Shown: piece by piece, positions 11,937 to 24,182 of the stretch
Numbering within the stretch: position 1 is the stretch's first letter
How the letters are laid out: each line of letters begins with the position of its first letter
DNA from: Rotaria socialis
Taxonomy: Eukaryota; Rotifera; Eurotatoria; Philodinida; Philodinidae
Assembly (NCBI GenBank): GCA_905331475.1
Contig: CAJNYU010000404.1
Span: forward strand, 74,921 to 138,920
Reading direction: 5' to 3'
DNA length: 64,000 nucleotides
The notes under the pieces: generated by a model
Seen by the model: the letters and a program-made list of their open reading frames with translations, nothing else
The model's database searches: none
Told to the model about the DNA's origin: nothing
Position numbers and translations under genes: made by a program

Positions 11937-14210
11937 GTCATGAAAACTATATAGTATTTGTTTGTTTTTCTCCATATTTAATGTTCATAGTCATCCTAAT
12001 ATTTTTTTAAAATTTTTGTTAATTAAATAAATTACCCATGAAAAAGATTTTACTAAATTTTATATCATCTTTGATAACATATTATATAGAAGATTAATAA
12101 TAATAATCTATCCTCACAAAATGGTTCAATAGTATCTCTATAAGATGAAAAACCGATCTAGACGATTTTTGATCACTAATATTTTTTATTTGAAAAATGA
12201 CATTGTTTTCTATATTGAAATCTCATAGTGATTACGTCATTATTAATTATTTTAGAATTTCTAGAAAATCTATTCAAATTGACTTTTCAGCTATTATTAA
12301 TTCAGTCATTTATGTTGTTTAATTAACACAAATTCTTCTTGGTTTGTTTTCGTCAATCAATCTCTTGAGAGAAAACTTTAATAAAAAAAAGAATACTATT
12401 ATTTATTTCAAAACAAAATGTTTTTTTTCGAAGTTTCTTTCAAGGCTTTAGATATTGACTTGAATGTCAATCTGTACTATGCTTGAGAAGTTTAATAATT
12501 TACATATTAGAAAGGTTTTCTTTAAAGTTCATAGACAAACAACTGAAATTGATCACAACTATTGAGTGTGTCTATCTATAGCATATCACACTTGCTAATG
12601 ATATTGCAACAGAATCATCCTTTCAATGGATCACTCTTGAGCTACAATTGGGTACTCGACTAATTCATAATTCTTCTCATTTAGCAATAAAATGGATAAC
12701 TAAAATTTTACAGAGATCTTTGAAAACAAATCTTTTGCGTATTTATAGACTAGAAGTCAAAACTTTCATTTGAAATCAACTAGAAAAGAAAACGCAACGA
12801 TTACTTTAATGTTTGTTGTGAAAATTTCTCATGTTTTTAGATAATAATGAAAATAATTTTTTTTTATCGGAAGCGTATTACTATAATCTAATGTCGATTA
12901 TACCAGATAAATGTTATTTTCAGACGTATATGAACTAGCTTGCAAAAAAAACATTCAAAGTACATTATTTTATTTTTATATTTATTTTTGAGTAATGATT
13001 ACATTTTTTCTGGTTTCTTGTCTTGATAACAATTTAATTTTGTCATGAAACAAAAATATATATTGATTTAATCTCTCGAGTGAGCATCAACTTAAGATGA
13101 CTATGATCATAAATGTGAGTAACCATCATTAATCTTTTATCATAAAGGAAATAATTGAAAAATGTGAAGGGCAACATTTGTTTTTGTTTTTGATGAAGTG
13201 TTTCAATTTCCGTTTTATTTATTTTTTTCTCTATGGATTGAACTAGAAGATAGATGGCAAAAGCAAAACAAGGAATATTCATGTCAATGCATGAGAAACA
13301 CAAAAAGAAATGAAGACGCATGCGTGTGTTCAGACGAGGATGCCGATGAGCTAGTTGCTTATCACACCGCAGGCTGACATCGTTCAAAAGACAACAACAG
13401 ATTCCTGTTGTTGTAGTAATAAGAAGACGAAGAAGATGAAGAAGAAGATGAAGATGAAGAAGAAGAAGAGATGATGATGATGATGATGATGAAGCGAAGA
13501 AGGAGAATATAAAGTTTGAAGTGCAAATTTATTATATAAAAACGCACACACGCACACACGCACGCACGCACGCACGCATATATGCTGAAGAAATAGTGAC
13601 GGAAACAATATTTCTATCTCTCTTTTCTTTTCGAATGTAAGCGTGCGCTTGGAGACAGAAAGCACTTTATTTCGACCAATGTTATATTTCAAGCGAAGAA
13701 CACGAGTATCATCATCATTATAATCATCTTCGTTTGTGCGTGTCATTGCTACTAACAACGTTAACGTTAGTGTCTCATCGTCGCAAGACGTCGTGCGCAC
13801 ATTAAAAAGTGTATCTACAATGGATATGAAACTCGGAAAGGTGATCATAAAATAAAAACAAAAAGCTTGTTAGCGTAGCCACTTCGGAGCTAAAATGTGG
13901 AACTCACATATGATTTTTTGCCTAGTTTACTTATATATAATGCGTGGTGTGAAATTTGCTGCAAGAAAATCGATCGGTAGAAAAAAAACTGTTAGTGCAA
14001 TTCCTGTAGGATTAAAATGTGAAACACGATAAAACTCCTTTTCTGAGATCGATCCAGCATAGTCTGTGATGGCCTGTGGAGCTTCTCTGTCACGGTGTGT
14101 ATTATGATAATATATAAGAGGATAGGTTTCTAGTCGTTTTCATTATCGCCAATGTAATTTTAATATTGATTACAGTCTTCATGTTATTATGATCCTATTT
14201 GAAATTATTA
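11937..14210. other. Intergenic with dense simple repeats
   Basis: Holds no convincing gene. A GAA/GAT-rich purine tract at about 13423-13503 is followed by a CACG repeat at about 13541-13580. Long minus-strand open frames through these repeats (runs of serine, histidine and phenylalanine) reflect the repeat and not a protein. The Josephin gene's polyadenylation signal sits near the left end. Confidence 0.5.
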
Positions 14211-14414
14211 TCATGAATTATTTTTCATATTTTTTTCATGTAGCAGTCGTCTTCGATTCAATGAATCTTCAAATTTATTAGCAGGGTAATAATTGACTAG
14301 TACGATGTCCTTGTAAAATTGAATTACTTTGTTTTGTCTTGTTCCATTAACAGGTGCATGAACATAGAAAAAGACAACGACAGTGAATTGTATCAGAGAA
14401 AATAAAAGTACCAT
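14211..14414 (-). CDS. Possible small secreted peptide
   Basis: A 67-residue ORF starts with a hydrophobic stretch that reads as a signal peptide (MVLLFSLIQFTVVVFFYVHA), followed by a short polar chain with a possible processing site (LNRRRLL at about residues 52-58). There are no cysteines after the leader. It sits about 700 nt upstream of, and divergent from, the phosphodiesterase gene. I recognise no family. It could be a peptide-hormone-like precursor or a chance ORF; only the leader and the basic site favour a gene. Confidence 0.22.
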   Translation of the reverse strand: MVLLFSLIQFTVVVFFYVHAPVNGTRQNKVIQFYKDIVLVNYYPANKFEDSLNRRRLLHEKNMKNNS

Positions 14415-14816
14415 ACCAATAGTTTCTTTTTTGTATTTCTATTTTTGTTGACATACGAAAGAAAATGAAGCAAACTAGGCCACAAGAAAATAATGTAAGT
14501 ATCGTATTTAACATTTCGATAGATATTTTCCTGTTCATTATATTAGGCAGAAAAAACAATAAACTAATTAATATGACTTTCTACAATAAGACTAAAAGTT
14601 AGCTTCCATTTACGTGTTCTCAACGGAATTTTGTTTGATTTTTTTTCTTCCACTTAGCTCCTATTAAAATAAGAATATTTTCTATATTGTTTCACATAGA
14701 AAATGGGATGGCAGAATTGCTTCTACCTATACAATTCCATATAAAAAACGGCATGAGAGCAACAGGAAATGTTGATGTCATGTCTTCCGCACTTCTCTTT
14801 CTGTCTTGTTTCTTAT

Positions 14817-14872
14817 CCTTTTTCTTTTTCTTCTTCTTCTTCTTCTTCTTCTTCTTCTTCTTTTTCTTCTTT
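14817..14872. repeat. CTT-rich microsatellite
   Basis: Nearly pure CTT/TTT repeat upstream of the phosphodiesterase gene. The open frame through it encodes polyphenylalanine and is not a gene. Confidence 0.8.
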
Positions 14873-14981
14873 ACACTAGTGCAATTTTAAATAAATCTCT
14901 AGGATCATGAAAATAGCTTCATTATATTCTCTTAGTACAAATCAATATTTTTTCCATTTTCTTAGATTTCTCCCATCTATT

Positions 14982-15758
14982 ATGAGTCGTCATCTCAGAG
15001 TAAACAAGCTCCTTCATATGTTACAATCATTCATTATTCATCATCGTCTATTTATATTGAATGCGTTCTAAATCATTTTTATTCTTTATTTAGCTTGTTT
15101 TTTTGTTTTTTAGTCTCAACGAAAAATGTATAAACTACCAAATGATCCATCGGAAAATAGTGGACAAATGTTAACCGAAGAAATGGTTACACGATATTTA
15201 GCACGTAAACCAAATTTTGTTAAACGATGGTTTAAAGATAATGCTACCAATGATTTATTAAACGATTGTATTCGTTTAAAAGAACAAAATGAATTTTTAA
15301 CAAAACCACGTGCATCAATTACACATGAAATGTTTAATAATATAATTCAAGGACATGTTTCAAATCGTCCAATCTCGTCGACAAATTCTCAAATTGTTGA
15401 TTACATGCATTTAAACGAAAATGAACTTTTTTTTGAATTGATACGTGACATATCAAATGAATTGAATGTTGATGTTGTTTGCCATAAGATTTTAACAAAT
15501 GTTTCAATACTAACAAATTCTGATCGTGGAAGTTTATTTTTAGCATGTGGCTCAAAAAATGCTCGATTTCTTGTTTCAAAATTATTTGATGTAACAGCTG
15601 GTTCAACACTGGAACAATCACTTCATAAAGAAGATCAACAAATTATTATTCCATTTGGAAAAGGTATTGCTGGACATGTTGCTTCAACAAAAGAATTTAT
15701 TAATATTCCTGACGCTTATGAGGTAATCATAATCTTTCAATTTTAATCCTATCGACGT

Positions 15759-15803
<45 letters not shown>

Positions 15804-18800
15804 AATCAAAATCTTTCAATTTTAATTCTATCGCCTTCCCCCCCCCCCTCTAAATTGCATAGAATATTCAAGTAGAAAAAGATTAAAGTTCCCATAATGA
15901 TATTCGATTTATGTCTCATTTCCAATTAATATGATGATTGAGAAATCTAATTACTTTAAAAACCTATTAATACAATCTCTGCGACATTAAAGGGTATAAC
16001 TTGATGTAGCTAAGCTTGCTAATCCCAAGGAGATTGCTTTATTCAATGCATTTATAGATATTTTTCGTCACTATCATTTCACCTAATCTTCCACAAATGT
16101 AACAAGAAAATAGTTAATGTATTATAATGAGAAATTATTCACTTATCGTCTATAATACTGAATTACGAAGGGAGGGGGTATGGTTGAATATTTCTCAAGT
16201 GTTTCACAAGGTCTACGATATAGATCGAGGGTGTTTTACTCTTATATTTCAATAATTAGTTGAGATTATTTTTCAAGAAAGCATAAGAGTGGCTCATACA
16301 AAAATTCGTTATGTATCAATATTTTTTTTAAAATTTTCTCAATCAATAACCAGCGCACAAAATCAATAGAAAGATATTTTTATCTACACTATTATAGTAC
16401 TATCTTTTCGGTCATATATGATGATAAATTAATGCTTTTGTTCATTTTAGCATTAGGAATATACATGTATATTACTATTTTCCCAGAAAGAACGAGGATA
16501 GAGTTTTATTGACATTGTTATCTCTAGAATGCTCTTATCCTTTTTGATAGTTGTTCCAACTAGAAATATGATTATTTTTCAAAACAATGAATGCTAATTA
16601 ATTGTAAATTTACATGAAATGTGTAATAGTATGTTTCTTTATTGGTGAGAAATTTGAGAGCTACTAACTACCAAAAAAATTACTTAATGAAACTCTAAAT
16701 TATGGTTCAAAATTTCTCGTTGTGCGAATCGAATTAATTATTGTTCAATAGGTCTTCTAAATTTCTTTTTCTACAGTTTATAAAACATTTACAATTTAAG
16801 TAGAACTTCTAGTATTTACCATCATAAAATGCTTTCATACCAAAAAAGCTCTTGTATTACTATGAACTTCATAGAATGATGTACAAATATTTAAAAAAAA
16901 ACTTAGCTTTCTACATGTAGGTATTCTATGTACTTTAATGTTAGTCTTTAATCGAAAATCTAGTAGAAAAATATCAACACAAAATAGAAAGTTCTCTCTT
17001 GTAGCATAACCATATGAACAATGGAATCTTGTGTTATTAAATCTTTTTTTCTTCATTATTTCTTTCAAGAAAAAACAAATGCTGATAGAAAATAGAAGCA
17101 TTTAGTAGTGATATAAAAACAACTTGTGTGGCGCTATATAGAATATATTGAAATCTAATGCATTAATATGACGTTTTTATTCTGACTTCAGGCCACTTAG
17201 AATGTCATTTCCGATAGCAACAATGATCACCTAGGGTATGGCTGTTTTAACCTAAAAAACATTTCAATACATTAGACTTTTCTTTCGAAAAATTTGCTCT
17301 TCTTAGACGGTCATGTGTTTGTTTGTTAAAAATTTCGTACGTTACACATATTCAATGGAAAACTGTGCGTATACTATGCGAATTTAGTATGAACACATCT
17401 CAGATATGAATTTGAAAAAAAATTATACTCCCAAGAATAATTATATTTTTTTAAAGGATTCCATATACGATTATTGACACAATGTGCAATTACTCATAGC
17501 ATTATTTTTCTTTTTTTGTTATGCTTAGTTTGAAACCATTAACTTATTCATTTGTGCTCTTAGTTTTTGTTCTTGAAAATCGATAATGTAGATAAACATG
17601 CCATCTTGACATAGCAATGCCAAAAAAGAAAAAAGAAAATGTATCACTAATACGAATGAATTTCTATAATTTTGGAGACAAGATTTATGTTCTCAAATAA
17701 TTTTGTATTTATTTACAAAAATAGAAGAAGGAAAAAATCTTTTTCAAGAGTAGTAAAAAAAGTTATAGATACTTGAATTGAGAAAAAAAAAATATTAAAT
17801 GGTCGTTCAAGGTTATAATCGATAAAAAAATAATTTCTTTTCCATTTGTTCTTTTGTCTTACTCGAAAAAACCGACGCCATCCATTGTTTATTTTGATAT
17901 TAATCATTTTATTAACAATTAAAAATTATAAAATCGTACAACAGGAACTTCTGTTTGCTGTTGCTAGCGATGTTGGTGCTGTTCCCTGATTATTTGTTTG
18001 ACTTTGATTCTGTTGTTGAACAGGTTTTTTCGTTCGTTGACTTTTATCAATATGTCCTTCAGAACTATAAAATCCTTCTCCTGAATTATGTTTTGCATGG
18101 CTTCGTTCATGGGCAGGATGTGGTCGCGTAGAACGAGTATGTTGCTTAATGTAGTTTGATTGATTGATTTCTGTAGGTATAGGATAAGGTGTTCGCATTT
18201 TATATTCGATCATATATCGTTCGGCATTTCGATAATATTTATCTTTTACCATATTGATATTGTTTGAATATATTGAAATATAATATTTGATTTCACTTCT
18301 GATTTTGATGTATTCTTTTCAAATATAAATTTTTCAGTTAGATTTCAAAACGGTACACAATACATTTAAACGATAACGTGTAGTTATGTTCTCTATTAGT
18401 GAATCTACCATGGCATTTTTAGAATCATTTTTCTTTCCTTCTCTAATTTTCTTTTCTTTCTATTCTTCTTGTTCTACTTCTTTTCAAAGGATCCAAGATT
18501 TAATAAAGAAGTTGATAACAAAACTGGTTATAGAACACATTCAATATGTTGTATGCCTCTTTTAAATCGTGATAATATTGTTATCGGGGTTGCGCAAATC
18601 ATTAATAAAAAAAATGGTACACATGAGTTTACTGCTAAAGATATAAATGTAAGTGTTTACTTTTATTTATTGAAATTTTTTTTCCCATCTTTATCATCTC
18701 TTGATTATTCTAAGGTTTTTCGTAATTATTTAACATTTTGTGGGCTTGGATTATCAAATGCTCAATTATTCGAATTATCAATTCAAGAATATAAAAAAAA

Positions 18801-21800
18801 TCAAGTAAGGTCAAATACGAATATCATTCGTTCACACTTTCATAAGTTTAACGTCGTTTTGACAACATAAAAGAACTGAGAATAAAAAAGAAAAGAATAA
18901 GAAAAAAAAGAAAGCGATTTGAGTACTTTTGTTCTATGTAAATGTATAAGTAGTGCGATTTTTTTTGTTTCTTTTTTCGCTCATCCCTGATTTTTGATTC
19001 TCTGCCTTCTTCATACGCGTAGAAGTTAATCAAGTTAGAATCTGATGTATTAAATTTTCATGGTACAATGAGAGATTTTTGTTAAATCAAAAACTCCTCA
19101 AAGACGAAAGACAAAAACATCGTCTAATGTCATTAGGTCGACCAGAAGTAGCACATCGAACAATCGCTCAATCATCATCATCATCATCATCTTCTTCTTC
19201 TTCTTTACAATCGATCAACGACAAAATTTATGATGATGAGTTTGTAAAGTCAAAGAATATGTCATCAAAAAATGAAACCAAATCTTCTACAGAGAATCTC
19301 TTACTTGTAAATAGATTGAAGGTCAGAACTTACTGTTTTTTTAAAATAGAATAAAAAATGCTACAACTAATCGATTATTATTACTAATTTGTTTTTCTTA
19401 TTTTTAAATTTAGCTTCTTCTGAACTTAGCTCGAAATTTATTTCGTGAACAAAATGATCTTGAACGTTTAGTAAATAAAATCACTACTGAATCTCAAGGT
19501 CTTATGCAATGTGCTCGATGTTGTATTTATATAGTGGATCAATCAATTTTATCATCAACTAAGTCTGAAGTATTTATATTTGGAAGAGATCAAAAAATTC
19601 ATCTCATGAAAACTTGGCTTTCTAATTTAGGATGTTCATTTTTCCAAAGGCTTTGATATGTTGTATGGCGAAGAATTTAAAGGAACAACGTACGTAGAGA
19701 TAAACTATCTTTTTATTAATAGAAATGCTTGTTTTTTTTGTTGTTTTTTTCTTTTTAGAAATGATTTCCTTGAAAATTCTCGATATGCAAAAATTGCTCA
19801 TCATGTTGCAACAACTATGCAAACAGTCAATATCAATGAAATATCAAATGATCAAACTTTATCACATTTAGTAAATCAATAATCGATGCAAAACAAATGT
19901 TTAATATAAATTTTCGTTTTGTTTTTTAGTTAATATCAAATGATAATGATACATTTGAATTAAAAAATCTATTATGTGTACCAATTATGGATGGTGATGG
20001 TCATGTCATTGGTGTTTCACAAGTTATGAATAAATTGCACGGGCGATTTTTTACTGAGGATGATGTTGCTATAATTGAAGTAAGTTTTTTTTAATGTTTG
20101 ACAATAACCACGATGTATCATATAATTTTATTGATGATATTATAAATAGTTTCTTTTGTCGTATATGTTATCAATGATTTTGATGATCCAAGTATAAATA
20201 AAGATTAACTTTTCGATAGAGAACTATTCAATTTTATGACGCATATATAGTAATAAATGGAGAGAAAATGATAAGAGAGATGTAAATTAACAAAAAATAA
20301 TCAGTTTAAATCTTCTTTTCTTTCCATTTTGAATTGGATTGATATCTGATGGAATTTTAAAATTCCACTTTTCCTATTTAGGCTTTTTCAGTATTTTGTG
20401 GTTTGGGTATACATAATACACGACAATATGAACATGTTGTACGTTTAACAGCTAAGCAAAATGTTGCTTTCGAAGTATTATCATATCATGCAGTGGCATC
20501 AGAAGAAGATGTTCAACGTATGATACATATTTCAATTCCTGAAGCTAATCAACTTCGCTTATATTCGTGGGACTTTAATGATATGATTTTAACTGATGAC
20601 GAAACAATTTTAACAAGTATCCGAATGTTTGTCGAATTAGATTTATTAAAAACTTATCGTATTCCTCAAGATGTTATGTGTCGATGGATGTTAAGTGTGA
20701 AGAAAAATTATCGACCTGTAATATATCACAATTGGAGACATGCATTTAATGTTGCTCAAACAATGTTTTCAATGTTAACCGTAGGATAAAACTATTTTTT
20801 GTTCTCTTTGATACTTTAATAGAAATTGTTTACTCTGAATTATACTGCAGGATAGAAAAAGAGTCTCTTGAGTATCTTTGATGTTTTATTTCTATTTGCA
20901 AAAAAGCTTTTATTCCTATCGGATGTGAAGATTTCTATTGTTAGATTTATTATTAAGTTTATAATTGAAAAGAAGCATATTCAAATGAATGAGAAAAATA
21001 TTTAAGTTCGCATTGAAGTTCACTGGGTTATTCATACTAATTGATGAACTTGTTTGAAAGACAATGAGTTACTTTCTCGGAAAGATGTTGTCCCGACTTC
21101 AGCGTTATAATCATTTCTATTATCATTATTATTATCTAGACCGGCGGTATGAATCCTCACATGAATGATTTGGAACGCATTGGATTGTTAATTGCATGCT
21201 TAAGTCATGATCTTGATCATCGTGGAACGAATAACGCATTTCAAGCTAAAGCTGATGCACCACTTGCAAAATTATATTCAACATCGACACTTGAACATCA
21301 TCATTTCGATCAATGCATCATGATATTACAAACAGAAGGAAATAATATTTTACAAGCACTAACACCTGATGATTATAAGCTTGTTGTTCATTATATTGAA
21401 TCAGCAATTTTATCAACTGATTTAGCTCTTTATTTTCGGTAAATAAAAAGAAGAATATTTTTTATGATTTTTTATTATTAACTTTTTAATGTTTATTCTA
21501 GTAAACGAGGTGAATTTCAAAAATTAGTTGAAAATCCTGTTGAACGTTGGACTGATCCCACAAGAAAAGATTTACTACGGTAGAAGAAAATAAGAGCAAT
21601 AAGAAAACTCTATGAACTATTTGATTGTACTGGTTTAGAGGTATGATGATGACTGCATGCGATGTAGCAGCAATCTGTAAACCATGGGAGATGCAACAAG
21701 TTATTGCTAAGCTTGTTGCCAGTGAATTTTTTCAACAAGGTGATATTGAACGAAATCAATTGCATGTTGAACCCATCGTATGTTTGTTTGTTTTTCTCTG

Positions 21801-24182
21801 TTCAGATTCTCTTCTTTATTGAATGTTGTTTTTTCTATTCTAGCCAATGATGGATCGAGACAAAAAGGATGAATTACCTAAAATGCAAAGTTTGTTTTTA
21901 TTAATATTATGATTTACATTTTAGAAATCGTTTTTCTTTTTAGTTGGCTTTATTGACTCAATATGCCTTCCAGTTTATCGAGTATAGTTTTTGCTTTGAA
22001 AAAACAAATTTGAAATATTTATCATCGAAATATTTATTAGATGTTAGCGGATGCTGAACCTGGTTTAAGTCCACTTAATGAAGGATGTAAACGAAATCGA
22101 GAAAATTGGGAAAAATTACAACAAGAACATGAGAAACTTCGTAAGTTAACGTGAAACTTAATCCAAAAAGTGTTAAAGTATACAGAAAGAAACTACTCTA
22201 TTCAATATTGTGACTGACACTTCTGTACCAAATTAGGAAAGATGCTTGACTGCCGCCACTCATTTCTTATGAACGATGATATAAATATATGCGACATTGA
22301 TGTCAACTGTAGGATGGTTGTCATTCACTCGTCTATCGTTTTCAGTGTAATAATATTACAATTATTATCGTTCATTATGAGCATACACTAATTGATGATA
22401 AACATTGGCAAATATAAATATTTTGGATGGATCACCTCTTCTGTTGAATGCTAGTAATCCTGCATTGATTCATCATTCGATTGCATGAATTCTATTGACA
22501 AGTATTTTTTTCTCGAATAATGAAAACTTAACATAAGATGCTTTAGAATGGGCGTGTTTTGTAACTTCAACTTTGACAAATAATTAATCAATATGAAGTA
22601 TCTATTGAGTTCAATAATAATTCTCATTTGTGCATAAGATCAAGTGAGATGTCATTCGTATTAATCGATATGAATACTATCGAATTCGAGTCGTTTTAAA
22701 AAAAAACAGACTAAAATAGCAATGTTACTTGCAGATAGTGATTGATTTAACTGTTGATTATTGATTGATCAATAATTTAGTCTTGAGAATTTCTCGCTAG
22801 TGATTGCCAGTTATCAAGAATTTGCAGTATAGACAAATATATCCTGTTTTTTTTTTCTATTAAATTAGTTATTTTTCTTATGACTCATGTTATATTTGCA
22901 GATATGAGACTATTGTAATGTTATGAACCGTCTGATCATTATAATGATAAATTTAATCAAGGATCGGCATGCTCATTAAACTTGATTTTGTAGAAATTCC
23001 TTTTTTTGTACAAAAAAATCTACGCATATGTATATGTATATATATGTTAATATAATTAGTGCTAGTTCAAACCGTACTGAACTAATACAGTAGAAATCAC
23101 ATCAAACAGGTACAAATGATTCGTGAGCTGCTAGAGATTAAACTTAGTCATAAAAAAGAAACAATTTAATTTCAGAAATTTGCTAAATCTATACTCTAAA
23201 CGATATCTCATTATTCAAATCTAGTACTTCGACTTGAGTAAATTACTTCTACCCATATCCATTAAGTCCAGAAAAATGCTGAATAGAATTCTACTGATGT
23301 TTTTCTTGTAATTAAAAGATTTCCATGCGATGATAAAATAACTTTTTTTATATTCTAGAAAAATTATGGTCAGAAAGTGTGTCTCAGGTACAAAGTATTT
23401 TAGTCATAACCCATGATCCCAATAATGTTGTATTGTCTACATGTATATAATGTGACATTGCTTTAACAAAACAAAAATCTTTTGCTGTGACTCTTTTTTA
23501 CTAAACATGGACATTTTTCTAGATAAGTACCGGCATCGGTAGCAATTAAAATTGAGTATATATAAGTCAAGTATGAATAAATTAATTATAAAAATTATAT
23601 TTTAATCATGTTTTCTAACCGATTTCTAATCCAATTACCCATGTGTGTTTTGTTTGTTGTACTATTTTTATTTTCCCCATTTTAACAAAAAAAATAGATT
23701 AATTCTAATGAAAATCGATCTTGAAAAATAATAATCTTTTCTTTTAGGAAACATTATATAAATTATTTGAAGCATCAAAAGCTAATTTACAAACAAAAGA
23801 TCTCGATTCTACATCAGTAAATAAACTAGCTAATAAATCGAATAATAGTGAAATATCTTCGAAGTCAATTGGTGATCGTGAACAACAAGCAACAATTCCA
23901 TTGATCGATCCTGAACTTATCAAAACTATACATTGTAATAAAGGTGCAATAGATACAGTGCGTGGCCAAATTATTGAGTTAAGACATGACGTTGATCAAT
24001 TAAGAAATGATATGAATACTAATCAAATAAAAACTCTGATATTCAATGGCGAAGTTCGTCGTATTTCAAAATCTGAAATAAGTAATCAAAATCAAACATC
24101 AGTTTCTCATCATCATCATCATCATCACCATGTTGAACAAGGTGCAACAAAAAAACGTTCGTCTGTATGCATTATAATTTAA
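14982..24182 (+). CDS. GAF-GAF cyclic nucleotide phosphodiesterase, PDE5/6/11-like, prenylated
   Basis: Coding exons: 15126-15722, 18490-18648, 18715-18804, 19073-19321, 19414-19569, 19631-19689, 19759-19870, 19930-20079, 20382-20780, 21140-21438, 21502-21579, 21639-21777, 21844-21889, 21944-21981, 22041-22140, 23359-23387 and 23748-24182, giving 1044 residues in one phase. A possible extra first exon, 14982-14999 (MSRHLR), splices in phase to 15114. GAF-A is at about 100-280, a serine-rich linker at 283-365, GAF-B at about 366-545, and the catalytic domain at about 570-895. Metal and substrate residues are intact: YHNWRH (His640, His644), SHDLDHRG (His680, Asp681), [14 protein letters not shown], and the purine-binding glutamine Gln844 in KMQIGF. 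The protein hydrolyses cGMP and/or cAMP. The tail has eight histidines (1021-1028) and ends CIII, a CaaX box for geranylgeranylation as in PDE6-type enzymes. The exon 4 acceptor (19071-19072) is the weakest junction. AATAAA is at 24247-24252. Confidence 0.9.
15722..15848 (+). repeat. Duplicated splice-donor segment around a poly-G tract, then poly-C
   Basis: The 34-nt segment starting at the exon 1 donor (15722-15755, GGTAATCATAATC...) is repeated 79 nt downstream (15801-15834) with a few differences. Between the copies are 43 consecutive G (15760-15802); 11 C follow at 15838-15848. The G and C runs could pair or form a quadruplex. Use of the second donor would read into a stop just after the first donor (TTTTAA), so only the first makes protein. 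Confidence 0.85.
17926..18252 (-). CDS. Small CaaX-box protein nested antisense in a phosphodiesterase intron
   Basis: A 108-residue ORF lies wholly inside the first long intron of the phosphodiesterase gene, on the opposite strand. The start is rich in aromatic and charged residues ([19 protein letters not shown]), the middle is basic and His/Ser-rich, then a Gln/Asn-rich stretch ([11 protein letters not shown]), and the end is SSCCTIL. The last four residues, CTIL, fit a geranylgeranylation CaaX box, with a second cysteine beside it that could be palmitoylated. Codon use resembles the neighbouring genes. No family recognised. Upstream exons cannot be excluded. The CaaX end at an otherwise open frame argues against chance, but it remains a prediction. 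Confidence 0.5.
   Translation of the reverse strand: MVKDKYYRNAERYMIEYKMRTPYPIPTEINQSNYIKQHTRSTRPHPAHERSHAKHNSGEGFYSSEGHIDKSQRTKKPVQQQNQSQTNNQGTAPTSLATANRSSCCTIL

Noticed and set aside
13384..13848. 154-codon minus-strand ORF
   Set aside because: Mostly translated GAA/GAT and CACG repeats (polySer, polyPhe, Cys/Arg/Val alternation); no domain or splice support.
14687..14890. 67-codon ORF with polyphenylalanine
   Set aside because: Translation of the CTT microsatellite.
15801..15834. Second copy of the phosphodiesterase donor as an alternative splice site
   Set aside because: Using it would read through a TAA shortly after the first donor, so it cannot extend the protein.
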